A DNA stretch of 64,000 nucleotides, taken from positions 806,001-870,000 of the forward strand of contig NZ_JBIWXY010000001.1 in the NCBI RefSeq assembly GCF_044751345.1, read 5' to 3'. The first letter of the stretch is position 1. Each line of letters starts with the position of its first letter. A model generated the notes under the pieces. That model was given only the letters and a program-made list of their open reading frames with translations, was not told the origin of the DNA and did not search any database. Positions 34,531-42,467 of this stretch are shown here, in pieces. This DNA is from Methylobacillus methanolivorans (GTDB lineage Bacteria > Pseudomonadota > Gammaproteobacteria > Burkholderiales > Methylophilaceae). The translations under genes and the position numbers were made by a program.

Positions 34531-35273
34531 TACTGTCCTGACAATAATTGTTTTGTTTGCTCGGCGTTAGGGAATTTTCTTCTCAACTGCAAGGCATAAC
34601 TGGCTTCACTATCCCTATCCCCAGCCTCTCGCGCAAGCTTGATACCCAACCATAGCATGTCGGCAGTCGGGCTATTGCTTTCCAAAGCGGGGTTGAGGTA
34701 ATTACGCGCAACACCATACTCGCCACGACTATGCGCAATAACTGCCAATTGATAACTAGCCTGGAATAGCTGTGGCTGCAATTGCAGCGCATGTTGCAGA
34801 TAAAGCTCGGCTTGCTTGATATCCTTCTTGCGCAACAAGCAAGTACCAGCATTCATGTAGGCCACGCCAGGCGTCACGTACAGCGGGTTCTTGACTGCCT
34901 CGGTGAATTGAACGATAGACTCATCAATGCGGTTGCGCGCACAGAGAAAGCTACCGTAATTATTGCGAGTTTCAGAACTTTTGGGGTCTAGCTGCAACGC
35001 CTTGCGAAAAGCTGTATCCGCCTTCTCATCCTCGCGCAATGTGCCGTAAACCAAGCCCAATCCATTATATGCAGGGGCATAGAAAGCATTGATCTGCGCA
35101 GCAAGCTCGAATTCTTCCAGTGCAACTGCAATCTGGTTCTGGGCATAATATCCGGCCCCCAGCTCAGTATGCACACGGGCACGCTCGCGACTGGCTTCGG
35201 TATCTTGCTTGGTTTCAGTAGCGGCACATGCAACAAGCAACAACCCGGCAACAGCAACCAGGTACTGCTTCAT
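34530..35273 (-). CDS. pilW: PilW/PilF type IV pilus biogenesis lipoprotein
   Basis: 247 aa. The lipoprotein signal is MKQYLVAVAGLLLVACAATE with Cys16. About six TPR motifs follow (ARVHTELGAGYYAQNQIAVA, PAYNGLGLVYGTLREDEKAD, SSETRNNYGSFLCARNRIDE). Family members stabilise or localise the PilQ secretin of type IV pili. It sits between rlmN and rodZ with a 4-bp overlap with rlmN, the conserved order. Confidence 0.92.
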   Translation of the reverse strand: MKQYLVAVAGLLLVACAATETKQDTEASRERARVHTELGAGYYAQNQIAVALEEFELAAQINAFYAPAYNGLGLVYGTLREDEKADTAFRKALQLDPKSSETRNNYGSFLCARNRIDESIVQFTEAVKNPLYVTPGVAYMNAGTCLLRKKDIKQAELYLQHALQLQPQLFQASYQLAVIAHSRGEYGVARNYLNPALESNSPTADMLWLGIKLAREAGDRDSEASYALQLRRKFPNAEQTKQLLSGQ

Positions 35274-36358
35274 GCAATCGCCTCCACCTTGATACGGCGT
35301 AACGAGCGCTTGGTCTTATCCTGCACCTTGCCAGCCAACTGGCCGCAAGCTGCATCAATATCTTCGCCACGCGTCTTGCGTGTCGTGACTATATAGCCTG
35401 CCTGCATGAGAATATCGCGAAAACGACGGATATTATCTGGCTTGGAAGTATCGTAGCCGCTATTGGGAAAGGGGTTAAAAGGAATCAGGTTAAACTTGCA
35501 TGGCACATCCTTGACGATGCCCAGCAATTGCTTGGCATGCTCGACAGTATCATTGACACCATCCAGCATCACGTATTCAAAAGTCACAAAATCACGTGGC
35601 GCTTTTTCCAGGTAACGCTGGCAAGCTGCCATTAATTCAGCAATAGGATACTTGCGGTTGATGGGTACAATCTCATCGCGCAATGCGTCATTGGGCGCAT
35701 GCAGGGAAACCGCCAATGCCACCGGACACTCCTCACGCAGCCTATCCATCGCAGGCACCATGCCAGAAGTAGACAAGGTCACGCGGCGGCGACTTAAACC
35801 ATAAGCGGAGTCATCCAGCATGATACTCATGGCAGTGACGACATTGTCAAAATTGGCCAGCGGCTCACCCATTCCCATCATCACCACATTACTGATGATA
35901 CGGTCACCCTTGGGGTCACGCCCCAAGGCTTTGTTCGCCACCCACAACTGACCGATAATCTCGGACACGCTGAGGTTACGGTTGAACCCCTGCCGACCGG
36001 TCGAGCAGAATGTGCAATCTAGCGCACAGCCCACTTGCGATGAAACGCATAACGTCCCACGCTCATCCTCGGGAATAAAAACGGTTTCAACACCATTGCC
36101 TGCACCTACGTCAATCAACCACTTGCGAGTACCGTCTTCCGATATTTGCTCTAGATGGACTGACGGAGGCACAATCACGGCCTCCTTGGCGAGCTTTTCA
36201 CGCAACGCCTTGGCAATATCGGTCATCTCCCCAAACTCATTCACGCCAAAGTGATGCATCCAACGCATCATCTGTTTGGCACGAAAAGGCTTCTCGCCAA
36301 TACTTTGGAAGTATTCGGCGAGCGCAGCCTGGTTCAAGTTAAGGAGATTGACCGTCAT
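35270..36358 (-). CDS. rlmN: RlmN, 23S rRNA/tRNA adenine-C2 methyltransferase
   Basis: 362 aa. The radical-SAM Cys residues are at 111, 115 and 118 (CALDCTFCSTGRQGF). The second catalytic Cys lies near the C-terminus in GEDIDAACGQLAGK. It methylates C2 of A2503 in 23S rRNA and A37 in some tRNAs. It is co-directional with ndk, 10 bp downstream of its stop. Confidence 0.96.
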   Translation of the reverse strand: MTVNLLNLNQAALAEYFQSIGEKPFRAKQMMRWMHHFGVNEFGEMTDIAKALREKLAKEAVIVPPSVHLEQISEDGTRKWLIDVGAGNGVETVFIPEDERGTLCVSSQVGCALDCTFCSTGRQGFNRNLSVSEIIGQLWVANKALGRDPKGDRIISNVVMMGMGEPLANFDNVVTAMSIMLDDSAYGLSRRRVTLSTSGMVPAMDRLREECPVALAVSLHAPNDALRDEIVPINRKYPIAELMAACQRYLEKAPRDFVTFEYVMLDGVNDTVEHAKQLLGIVKDVPCKFNLIPFNPFPNSGYDTSKPDNIRRFRDILMQAGYIVTTRKTRGEDIDAACGQLAGKVQDKTKRSLRRIKVEAIA

Positions 36359-36368
36359 GCGCTATACC

Positions 36369-36794
36369 TTAGCGGCTGTATACGTTGGATTGCGCGAAGA
36401 AGTAAGCGATTTCGTTCGCAGCGTTTTCCAGGGAATCAGAACCGTGAACAGCGTTAGCATCGATACTGTCAGCAAAGTCAGCGCGAATCGTGCCCGCATC
36501 AGCTTTCTTAGGATCAGTTGCACCCATCAGATCACGGTGCTTGAGCACAGCATTTTCGCCTTCCAGCACTTGCACAACCACTGGACCAGAAATCATGAAC
36601 TTGACCAGGTCATTGAAGAAAGGACGCTCTTTGTGAACAGCGTAGAAACCCTCAGCATCAGCCTGAGACAGTTGTACCTGCTTGGAAGCAATGATCTTGA
36701 GGCCAGCGTCTTCAAAACGGGTGTAGATCTTGCCGATCACGTTCTTGGCAACTGCATCGGGTTTGATAATGGAAAGGGTACGTTCAACAGCCAT
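36369..36794 (-). CDS. ndk: Nucleoside diphosphate kinase
   Basis: 141 aa from the ATG at 36794, the family start MAVERTLSIIKPDAVAKN; a longer open frame upstream is not coding-like. The catalytic His117 lies in NAVHGSDSLENA. It balances NTP pools. The 230 bp upstream contain no gene; they hold the ndk promoter and two weak hairpins (for example AGATTGAG/CTCAATCT at 36961-36989), which may end the rnr-rlmB transcript. Confidence 0.97.
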   Translation of the reverse strand: MAVERTLSIIKPDAVAKNVIGKIYTRFEDAGLKIIASKQVQLSQADAEGFYAVHKERPFFNDLVKFMISGPVVVQVLEGENAVLKHRDLMGATDPKKADAGTIRADFADSIDANAVHGSDSLENAANEIAYFFAQSNVYSR

Positions 36795-37024
36795 GATGAC
36801 TCCAAAGATAATATTTGAGAAAACAACTACGGAAAGACCGATAAAATAACATTTTAGCGGCCCAAAATAAAGCCAGGGCACAATATTTACCCTGTATGTT
36901 GGAGCAAGCGCCACGCGCTTACCCCACTAGTATCAACATGCATCATGATAGGCTCACGACAGATTGAGCTGCATTCAAAAACTCAATCTCGAGATTTAAA
37001 AGAATCTCACCACGTGGTAGATGA

Positions 37025-37780
37025 TTAACCCTGCTGCAATATTCGCTGCCTACGTGCTTCATACAAGCAAATGCCGCTTGCCACTGATACATTCAGACTC
37101 TCAACCGACCCAAACATGGGGATGCTAATCAAGCTATCACAGCTTTCCTGTGTCAATCGGCGCAAGCCAGTGCCCTCTGCCCCCAACACCAGCGCCAACG
37201 GGCCTGATAAATCAGTAGCAGGCAAGTCTGCACTCGCCTCAGCAGCAGTACCGACCACAAAAACACCCGCATCCTTGAGCTCACGCAGGGTACGTGCCAG
37301 ATTGGTCACAGCGATGAATGGCACAGTTTCTGCCGCACCACAAGCAACCTTACGCACGGTGGCATTCAAGCCCACCGCCCTATCCTTAGGTGCAATCACG
37401 GCGTGCACACCCATTGCATCTGCCACGCGTAGACATGCACCGAGATTATGCGGGTCTTCCACACCATCCAGCACCAGGAAAAACGGTGGTTCTTTGAGGT
37501 TGGATTCGAGAATATCGTGAATATCCTTGTAGGGAATTGGCGTATCAACCGCCCGTGCAATCACCCCCTGATGGCGCGCATTACCACCCGCCATCCCATC
37601 CAGCCGGGCACGCTCCACTTGCATCACACGCACATTGGCATTTTCTGCCATCTGCAATAAATCCTTCATCCGCGCATCCACCCTGTCCTTGTCGATCAGG
37701 ATTTCCTGAATGCTCGCCCCATGCTGGCGCAAACGACTCAATACGGCATGAAAGCCAAACAAAATACGTGCATCACTCAT
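37025..37780 (-). CDS. rlmB: RlmB, 23S rRNA Gm2251 2'-O-methyltransferase
   Basis: 251 aa. The N-terminal SpoU substrate-binding domain (ARILFGFHAVLSRLRQHGAS) and the SPOUT knot domain are present, with motif 1 DPHNLGACLRVADAMGVH, motif 2 LALVLGAEGTGLRRL and motif 3 MFGSVESLNVSVASGICLYE. It lies 4 bp after rnr, the usual pairing, so the two are co-transcribed. Confidence 0.95.
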   Translation of the reverse strand: MSDARILFGFHAVLSRLRQHGASIQEILIDKDRVDARMKDLLQMAENANVRVMQVERARLDGMAGGNARHQGVIARAVDTPIPYKDIHDILESNLKEPPFFLVLDGVEDPHNLGACLRVADAMGVHAVIAPKDRAVGLNATVRKVACGAAETVPFIAVTNLARTLRELKDAGVFVVGTAAEASADLPATDLSGPLALVLGAEGTGLRRLTQESCDSLISIPMFGSVESLNVSVASGICLYEARRQRILQQG

Positions 37781-37784
37781 TCAA

Positions 37785-40307
37785 TTAACTAGCTTTCTTC
37801 TTGGTGGTTACTTTAGCGCGGGATTTTCCATTACTTGCGCGCGGCGGCTTTGTCCGCGACTTCTTGGCCGTTGGCGTCGTGGCTACTTTGCGTGTTTTCG
37901 GCTTGCTAACTACTTCTTTAACCAACACTTCCAATAAAGGTAAAGGCTCTTTGGCTGCAGCCTGGCGACGTTTAGGCTTTTCCAGCGCCTGTTCAGTCAC
38001 GGTATTAGCAGCCTCAACTGCAACACCTTGTTTGCTGCGACGACGCTTGGCAGATGAATCTTCGGGAGCGGATGATGCCTGCAATTGATCCTCTCTGGCA
38101 ACTAGGCTGAAATCCACACGACTGGTTTCAAGGTCGACACGCGCCACCTTGACGCGCAGCCTATCTCCCAAGCGGAAGCGCACTCCAGTCCGCTCGCCCA
38201 GCATTTCATGCCGTACCTTGTCGAAATTGAAGTAATCATTTCCCAGCTCAGTGACGTGCAGCAAGCCCTCCACGTAGACACCATCCAGCGCAACAAATAA
38301 GCCAAAACCGGTCACACCAGCCACGGTACCATCAAACTCCTCACCTATTTTATCCTGCATGTAGTAGCACTTGAGCCACGCTTCCACATCACGCGTCGCA
38401 TCATCGGCACGCCGCTCGGTCATGGAGCAATGCTTACCCAGCTCCTGCCAATCACCTGCCTTGTAGGTTTCACCATTTAACACGGCCTTGATAGCGCGAT
38501 GTATCAATAAATCCGGATAGCGACGAATTGGCGAAGTAAAGTGTGCATAAGCCTCATACGCCAAGCCAAAATGACCAATATTATCTGGACTGTATACCGC
38601 CTGCTGCATAGAGCGCAGCAAGACAGTTTGCAATAACTGCTCATCGGGCCGCCCCTTGATTTGAGCCAACAATCTGCCGTAATCCTTGGCATGCGGGCTA
38701 TCACCACCACCCAGCGTAAAGCCAAACTCACCCATGAAGGTACGCAAGGCCTCCAGCTTTTCCTCGGTCGGGCCATCGTGAATACGATACAGGGCAGGAT
38801 GCTCGCGCTTGCCAAGAAAATCTGCGGCACAGACATTGGCAGCCAACATACACTCCTCAATCAAGCGATGCGCCTCATTGCGCGAAGTCGCCTCAATGCG
38901 CTCAATCTTGCCGTTATCGTTGAACACCATCAGGGTTTCGTTGCTTTCAAACTCAATCGCACCACGCTTCTCACGCGCCGCAAGCATGATCTTGTATAAC
39001 TTATACAAATGGCCCACATGCGGCACCAACCAATCATATTCACGCGCAACCTCGCCCTGAGGGTTGCTGATGATGTCAAACACCTTGGTATATGTCATCC
39101 GCGCCTTGGAACGCATCACCGAGGGATAAAACTTATATTGTTTGATGCTGCCAGTGCTGCTGATTTGCATATCGCAGATCATGCAAAGCCTGTCGACATC
39201 AGGATTAAGCGAACATAAACCATTCGACAACGCCTCAGGCAGCATGGGAATAACCCGACGCGGGAAATAAACTGAATTACCACGCTCATAGGCATCTTTA
39301 TCCAAACCATCGCCTGGCTTGACGTAAAAACTGACATCAGCAATCGCTACCACCAACCGCCATCCTGTGCCCTGTGGCTCACAGTAAACCGCATCATCAA
39401 AGTCACGCGCAGTTTCACCGTCAATCGTCACCAAAGGCAGCTCGCGTAAATCTATGCGCCCCTTCCAATCTGCCGCACGCACTTGCTTGGGATATTTTTG
39501 CGCCTGCTTGAGCGCAGCTTCGGAAAAATCATAGGGTAAATGATGCTTGCGCAGGGCGATCTCGATTTCCATGCCAGAATCAGCATAATTCCCAAGAATT
39601 TCAATCACTTTACCTACTGGCTTGGCATGCGGGGATGGTTGCTCTGTTAGCTCCACGGTCACCACCTGCCCATCCTTCGCACCCATATCAAGGTGATAAG
39701 GAATCAGGATGTCCTGGTTAACGCGCTTATCCTCGGCTGCCACGATAGTAACGCCATGACTACTAACCACACGCCCTACCAGCGTCTTGGTCGAACGCTC
39801 CAACACCTCGACAATCCGCCCCTCTGGCCGACCGCGCCGATCCACCCCAGCGGGGCGCACCATGACGCGATCACCATGCATCACCTGGGCCATTTCACGC
39901 GGGGAAAGGAACAAATCATCCCCTCCACCATCGGGAATGAAAAAGCCGAAACCATCCTGATGCCCCTGCACTTTACCTGCCAGCAGATTCACCTTACCAG
40001 TAATGCATAACGCCCCTTTGCGATTCTGCAAAATCTGCCCATCTCGCTCCATCGCAGCCAAGCGGCGGCCAAAAATCTCCTGCTCAGCCTTTTTAATGCC
40101 AACCAGCTTATAAAGCTGATCCACGGTCACAGGCACCCCCTGCTCCTCCATCACCGACAAAATAAATTCTCGACTAGGCAATGGGTTATCGTACTTAGCG
40201 ATCTCTCGCTCCGCATGAGGATCCTTGGCCCGAACTCCTTTGGGCTTGCGCGGCGAAGTGGCTTTTTTCACAGCTATCGTTTTAATCTGCTTTTTTTTCG
40301 TTGACAA
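37785..40307 (-). CDS. rnr: Ribonuclease R
   Basis: 840 aa. A basic N-terminal HTH region is followed by cold-shock domains, the RNB catalytic core (TIDGETARDFDDAVYCEPQG; Asp cluster), an S1 domain (FDGTVAGVTGFGLFVALDGV) and a long Lys/Arg-rich tail (KSRTKPPRASNGKSRAKVTT). It degrades structured RNA 3' to 5'. The start is a TTG at 40307 with AGGAAAG 7 bases upstream. This start lies on top of the -35 box of the divergent tRNA-Leu promoter, so the rnr leader must begin inside the tRNA promoter or gene. Confidence 0.94.
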   Translation of the reverse strand: MSTKKKQIKTIAVKKATSPRKPKGVRAKDPHAEREIAKYDNPLPSREFILSVMEEQGVPVTVDQLYKLVGIKKAEQEIFGRRLAAMERDGQILQNRKGALCITGKVNLLAGKVQGHQDGFGFFIPDGGGDDLFLSPREMAQVMHGDRVMVRPAGVDRRGRPEGRIVEVLERSTKTLVGRVVSSHGVTIVAAEDKRVNQDILIPYHLDMGAKDGQVVTVELTEQPSPHAKPVGKVIEILGNYADSGMEIEIALRKHHLPYDFSEAALKQAQKYPKQVRAADWKGRIDLRELPLVTIDGETARDFDDAVYCEPQGTGWRLVVAIADVSFYVKPGDGLDKDAYERGNSVYFPRRVIPMLPEALSNGLCSLNPDVDRLCMICDMQISSTGSIKQYKFYPSVMRSKARMTYTKVFDIISNPQGEVAREYDWLVPHVGHLYKLYKIMLAAREKRGAIEFESNETLMVFNDNGKIERIEATSRNEAHRLIEECMLAANVCAADFLGKREHPALYRIHDGPTEEKLEALRTFMGEFGFTLGGGDSPHAKDYGRLLAQIKGRPDEQLLQTVLLRSMQQAVYSPDNIGHFGLAYEAYAHFTSPIRRYPDLLIHRAIKAVLNGETYKAGDWQELGKHCSMTERRADDATRDVEAWLKCYYMQDKIGEEFDGTVAGVTGFGLFVALDGVYVEGLLHVTELGNDYFNFDKVRHEMLGERTGVRFRLGDRLRVKVARVDLETSRVDFSLVAREDQLQASSAPEDSSAKRRRSKQGVAVEAANTVTEQALEKPKRRQAAAKEPLPLLEVLVKEVVSKPKTRKVATTPTAKKSRTKPPRASNGKSRAKVTTKKKAS

Positions 40308-40328
40308 AATATAACTTTCCTATAGAAT
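40301..40328 (+). promoter_or_regulatory. Sigma-70 promoter of tRNA-Leu(CAG)
   Basis: TTGACA at 40301-40306 and TAGAAT at 40323-40328 are separated by 16 bp, followed by a GC-rich discriminator (GCGCGGC) typical of stringently controlled stable RNA promoters. The mature tRNA begins 22 bp after the -10 box. Confidence 0.8.
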
Positions 40329-40350
40329 GCGCGGCTCATCGATGTTCGAT

Positions 40351-40437
40351 GCCCAGATGGCGGAATTGGTAGACGCGCTAGGTTCAGGTCCTAGTGGTGG
40401 TAACACTGTGGAGGTTCGAGTCCTCTTCTGGGCACCA
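40351..40437 (+). tRNA. tRNA-Leu (anticodon CAG)
   Basis: 87 nt including an encoded CCA. The acceptor stem GCCCAGA/TCTGGGC, the anticodon stem CTAGG/CCTAG with loop TTCAGGT (anticodon CAG at 40385-40387), a long class II variable arm and the T-arm GGAGG-TTCGAGT-CCTCT are all present. It reads CUG codons. Confidence 0.97.
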
Positions 40438-40455
40438 AATGATTGATCAAAATAC

Positions 40456-40488
40456 GCACCGTTACTGAATTTCAGGCGGTGCTTTTTT
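40456..40488 (+). terminator. Rho-independent terminator after tRNA-Leu(CAG)
   Basis: GCACCG-15-CGGTGC forms a 6-bp GC-rich stem followed by TTTTTTG. It lies 18 bp after the tRNA 3' end. Confidence 0.85.
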
Positions 40489-40885
40489 GTTTCTATACCT
40501 AAAACTATACCTTCCAGCACGTCCCTAAACCAAAACTGTAATCTCATAGCAGGCATTGTCCCATTAAAACCATTACAGGTCTAAGACAATATCCTCGCCA
40601 CTTGCCTTGATTGCCCACCAACCTTTGCAAGAGCAATCCGTCTATACCCCTCATTCAGTATCTAATGGTCGGACTTATCTTACACAAGCTCGGCATCCGC
40701 ACTGATAGTAGCGCCTGAGCAAAGCACCTACATTAGCATCACGTACAGCAAATTGATTTTGTAATTTCTGCACGATGACAGTAAGCGCCGTGTATGCATG
40801 TTGCTGACGATCTACATGACCAAAATGATCAACAAAATATGTGATACCCCGCTTCAGAGTGCCCTACGCTTTGAGGAGAATGATC
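40489..40885. other. Intergenic stretch without a supported gene
   Basis: About 400 bp between the terminator of tRNA-Leu(CAG) and the next small gene. I see no RNA gene or repeat. On the minus strand a 62-codon open stretch (stops at 40675-40677 and 40864-40866) reads as a plausible protein fragment (FVDHFGHVDRQQHAYTALTV; ending YYQCGCRACVR) but has no good start codon or Shine-Dalgarno. It may be a gene remnant or chance. Confidence 0.4.
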
Positions 40886-41167
40886 ATGGACAGACTTTTG
40901 GAAATTTTACGCAGGATAGAGAATGGGGAAACTACCTTCCAACCTACTAATCAGCAGGATATGGTTCGATTCCAAGTAGAGGTTGTATGCTTGCAATATG
41001 CCCACCGCCAAGGTCTGATTAAACAACCTTGGTTCGTTACAAGCGCATCCCACGAATACCCTTGGCAAATTGAGAAAGTGTCCATTTTAGTATTGACTGA
41101 TTTAGGCCGTAGATTCGTCAAAATACAATCCCTAAAAAGCAAAAGCGCCACGACCGAGAAAGACTAG
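40886..41167 (+). CDS. Small unknown protein between two tRNA-Leu genes
   Basis: 93 aa from the ATG at 40886 with GAGGAG 7 bases upstream; an ATG at 40880 is too close to that site. The sequence starts MDRLLEILRRIENGETTFQP and has a winged-helix-like flow (HRQGLIKQPWFV, SILVLTDLGRRFVKIQSL). It has no signal peptide. I do not recognise the family; similar short proteins with an LT.xGR motif are often DNA-binding or prophage-derived. Its base composition looks a little more AT-rich than its neighbours. Confidence 0.65.
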   Translation: MDRLLEILRRIENGETTFQPTNQQDMVRFQVEVVCLQYAHRQGLIKQPWFVTSASHEYPWQIEKVSILVLTDLGRRFVKIQSLKSKSATTEKD

Positions 41168-41231
41168 TCAAGAATTTACAGCGTTACTCAGAAAATCTGT
41201 ACTTAGATTAGCTACACAATTAAAACTGCGC

Positions 41232-41237
41232 TATAAT
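41232..41237 (+). promoter_or_regulatory. -10 box upstream of tRNA-Leu(UAG)
   Basis: A perfect TATAAT lies 51 bp before the mature tRNA, inside the only gap available for its promoter. No convincing -35 box is found at 16-18 bp spacing (TAGCTA), so the call rests on the -10 alone. Confidence 0.4.
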
Positions 41238-41288
41238 CCGATCCCTTCGTAGATGCTTAGAGACGTATCTACACTACGAACGTGGTAA

Positions 41289-41373
41289 GCGAAAGTGGCG
41301 GAATTGGTAGACGCACTGGATTTAGGTTCCAGCGCCGCGAGGCGTGAGAGTTCGAGTCTCTCCTTTCGCACCA
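41289..41373 (+). tRNA. tRNA-Leu (anticodon UAG)
   Basis: 85 nt including an encoded CCA. The acceptor stem GCGAAAG/CTTTCGC, the anticodon stem CTGGA/TCCAG with loop TTTAGGT (anticodon TAG at 41323-41325), a class II variable arm (CGCCGCGAGGCGT) and the T-arm GAGAG-TTCGAGT-CTCTC are present. It reads CUN codons. Confidence 0.97.
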
Positions 41374-41420
41374 GTGACTTATTAAGTGATTAATTCGGTC
41401 GAATTAAAGCGTGTAGTCAC
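41374..41420 (+). other. Two-tier inverted repeat directly after tRNA-Leu(UAG)
   Basis: Outer arms GTGACT (41374-41379) and AGTCAC (41415-41420) enclose inner arms TTAATTCG and CGAATTAA with only GT between them. It begins at the base after CCA. There is no U-tract, so ordinary Rho-independent termination is unlikely; a processing or 3'-trailer structure is possible. Confidence 0.5.
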
Positions 41421-41558
41421 TTGTGTAGTAAAAATCATTACCCCATCAAGACAAAAGCCTAGTCCTTTCAATCCATTTCTCTATGGCTTGGCTTATTTGA
41501 CACATTCCTCAAAGCTAGACAATATCAACACTGTTCAACGCACTAAAGAAAGTAGCTT

Positions 41559-41807
41559 ATGCAAAGCACGATCAATCAAGATGAAATCAATATGTTGCGC
41601 GCCGAACTTGAGATTCTCATGCGGGAGCGCCAATCATTATTGAAAGTGACTGGTGCGGCTGCGGGATTGATTGCTGAGCTGGATAGCCATGATCTACCAG
41701 CAGGTACTGAAGAGGCTGCTGAGTTACTTGCAAGCAACATCAACAACCTCTCAGAGGAAACGCTGCAAGATGCCTTGAACTCGGTTCAGGCTATTATTGC
41801 GGGCTAA
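41559..41807 (+). CDS. Small helical protein of unknown function
   Basis: 82 aa: MQSTINQDEINMLRAELEIL then MRERQSLLKVTGAAAGLIAE. The first 40 residues can form an amphipathic coiled coil. The rest is acidic and helical (AGTEEAAELLASNINNLSEE). It has no signal peptide and no membrane span. The Shine-Dalgarno is weak (AAAGAAAG). It is convergent with the PEBP gene, 3 bp apart. Family unknown to me; the codon use looks coding. Confidence 0.65.
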   Translation: MQSTINQDEINMLRAELEILMRERQSLLKVTGAAAGLIAELDSHDLPAGTEEAAELLASNINNLSEETLQDALNSVQAIIAG

Positions 41808-41810
41808 ACG

Positions 41811-42410
41811 CTACTCGCGGGGAGACTCATAGATTCCCTCAAGTTTGCCCTTTGCCAGCACTGTTCCTCGCAAGGCTTCTACAAACTGTTCCCGCGATAC
41901 TCCCTCTGGCAGCTCCAAGATATTACCAAAGGCATACACTTGGAAATGGTAATGATGAGTACCTGTTGCGGGCCGCGGACGCGGGCCAAGATAACCAGTC
42001 TTACCATTAATGGTAACTCCCTGTAATACGCCTTCCGGTGTTGCCAATTTGCCATCTTTAGGCAAATTGGCAGGCAAAGAAGTCACTGAGCCAGGAATGT
42101 TGTAGACCACCCAATGCACGATGGGCTTACCATCCTTAATACCGTCTTCATCCTCCAGCAATATCGCATAACTCTTGGTACCTGCTGGTCCAGCACTCCA
42201 GGATAGTGCTGGAGATAATGAGGCACCATAGCTTGAGTTTTCCAAGGGAATACTTTCACTATGCTTGAATGCCGCCGATTTGACTTCCAGAACATTGGCA
42301 CTCTTTGCCTGGATACTGTGATATGTCAGCTCCGCTTTTACTTGATCTGCCAATGCCACCTGGCTGCTGACAATCATCATTCCTAACACCCATATCCATA
42401 AATTTTTCAC
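41811..42410 (-). CDS. Secreted PEBP-family protein (YbhB/YbcL type)
   Basis: 199 aa from a GTG at 42410, chosen because AGGAGA lies 7 bases upstream and the result is a clean signal peptide (KNLWIWVLGMMIVSSQVALA). An upstream ATG (42467) lacks a Shine-Dalgarno and spoils the signal. Family blocks are present: LSPALSWSAGPAGTKSYAIL, DGKPIVHWVVYNIPGSVTSL, YLGPRPRPATGTHHYHFQVY. It is periplasmic. The PEBP fold binds phosphate or lipid headgroups; bacterial function is unknown. It follows the PQQ dehydrogenase gene by 57 bp, probably in one operon. Confidence 0.88.
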   Translation of the reverse strand: MKNLWIWVLGMMIVSSQVALADQVKAELTYHSIQAKSANVLEVKSAAFKHSESIPLENSSYGASLSPALSWSAGPAGTKSYAILLEDEDGIKDGKPIVHWVVYNIPGSVTSLPANLPKDGKLATPEGVLQGVTINGKTGYLGPRPRPATGTHHYHFQVYAFGNILELPEGVSREQFVEALRGTVLAKGKLEGIYESPRE

Positions 42411-42467
42411 ATTATTCTCCTGACTTAAAATAAAAACCACGCCAATATATTGCGGGGCATAGTTCAA

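Noticed and set aside
40438..40520. Possible phage attachment site next to tRNA-Leu(CAG)
   Set aside because: No integrase and no repeat of the tRNA 3' end could be found in the window.
40320..40556. A 78-codon minus-strand frame through tRNA-Leu(CAG)
   Set aside because: It is antisense to the tRNA and its terminator; no start signal.
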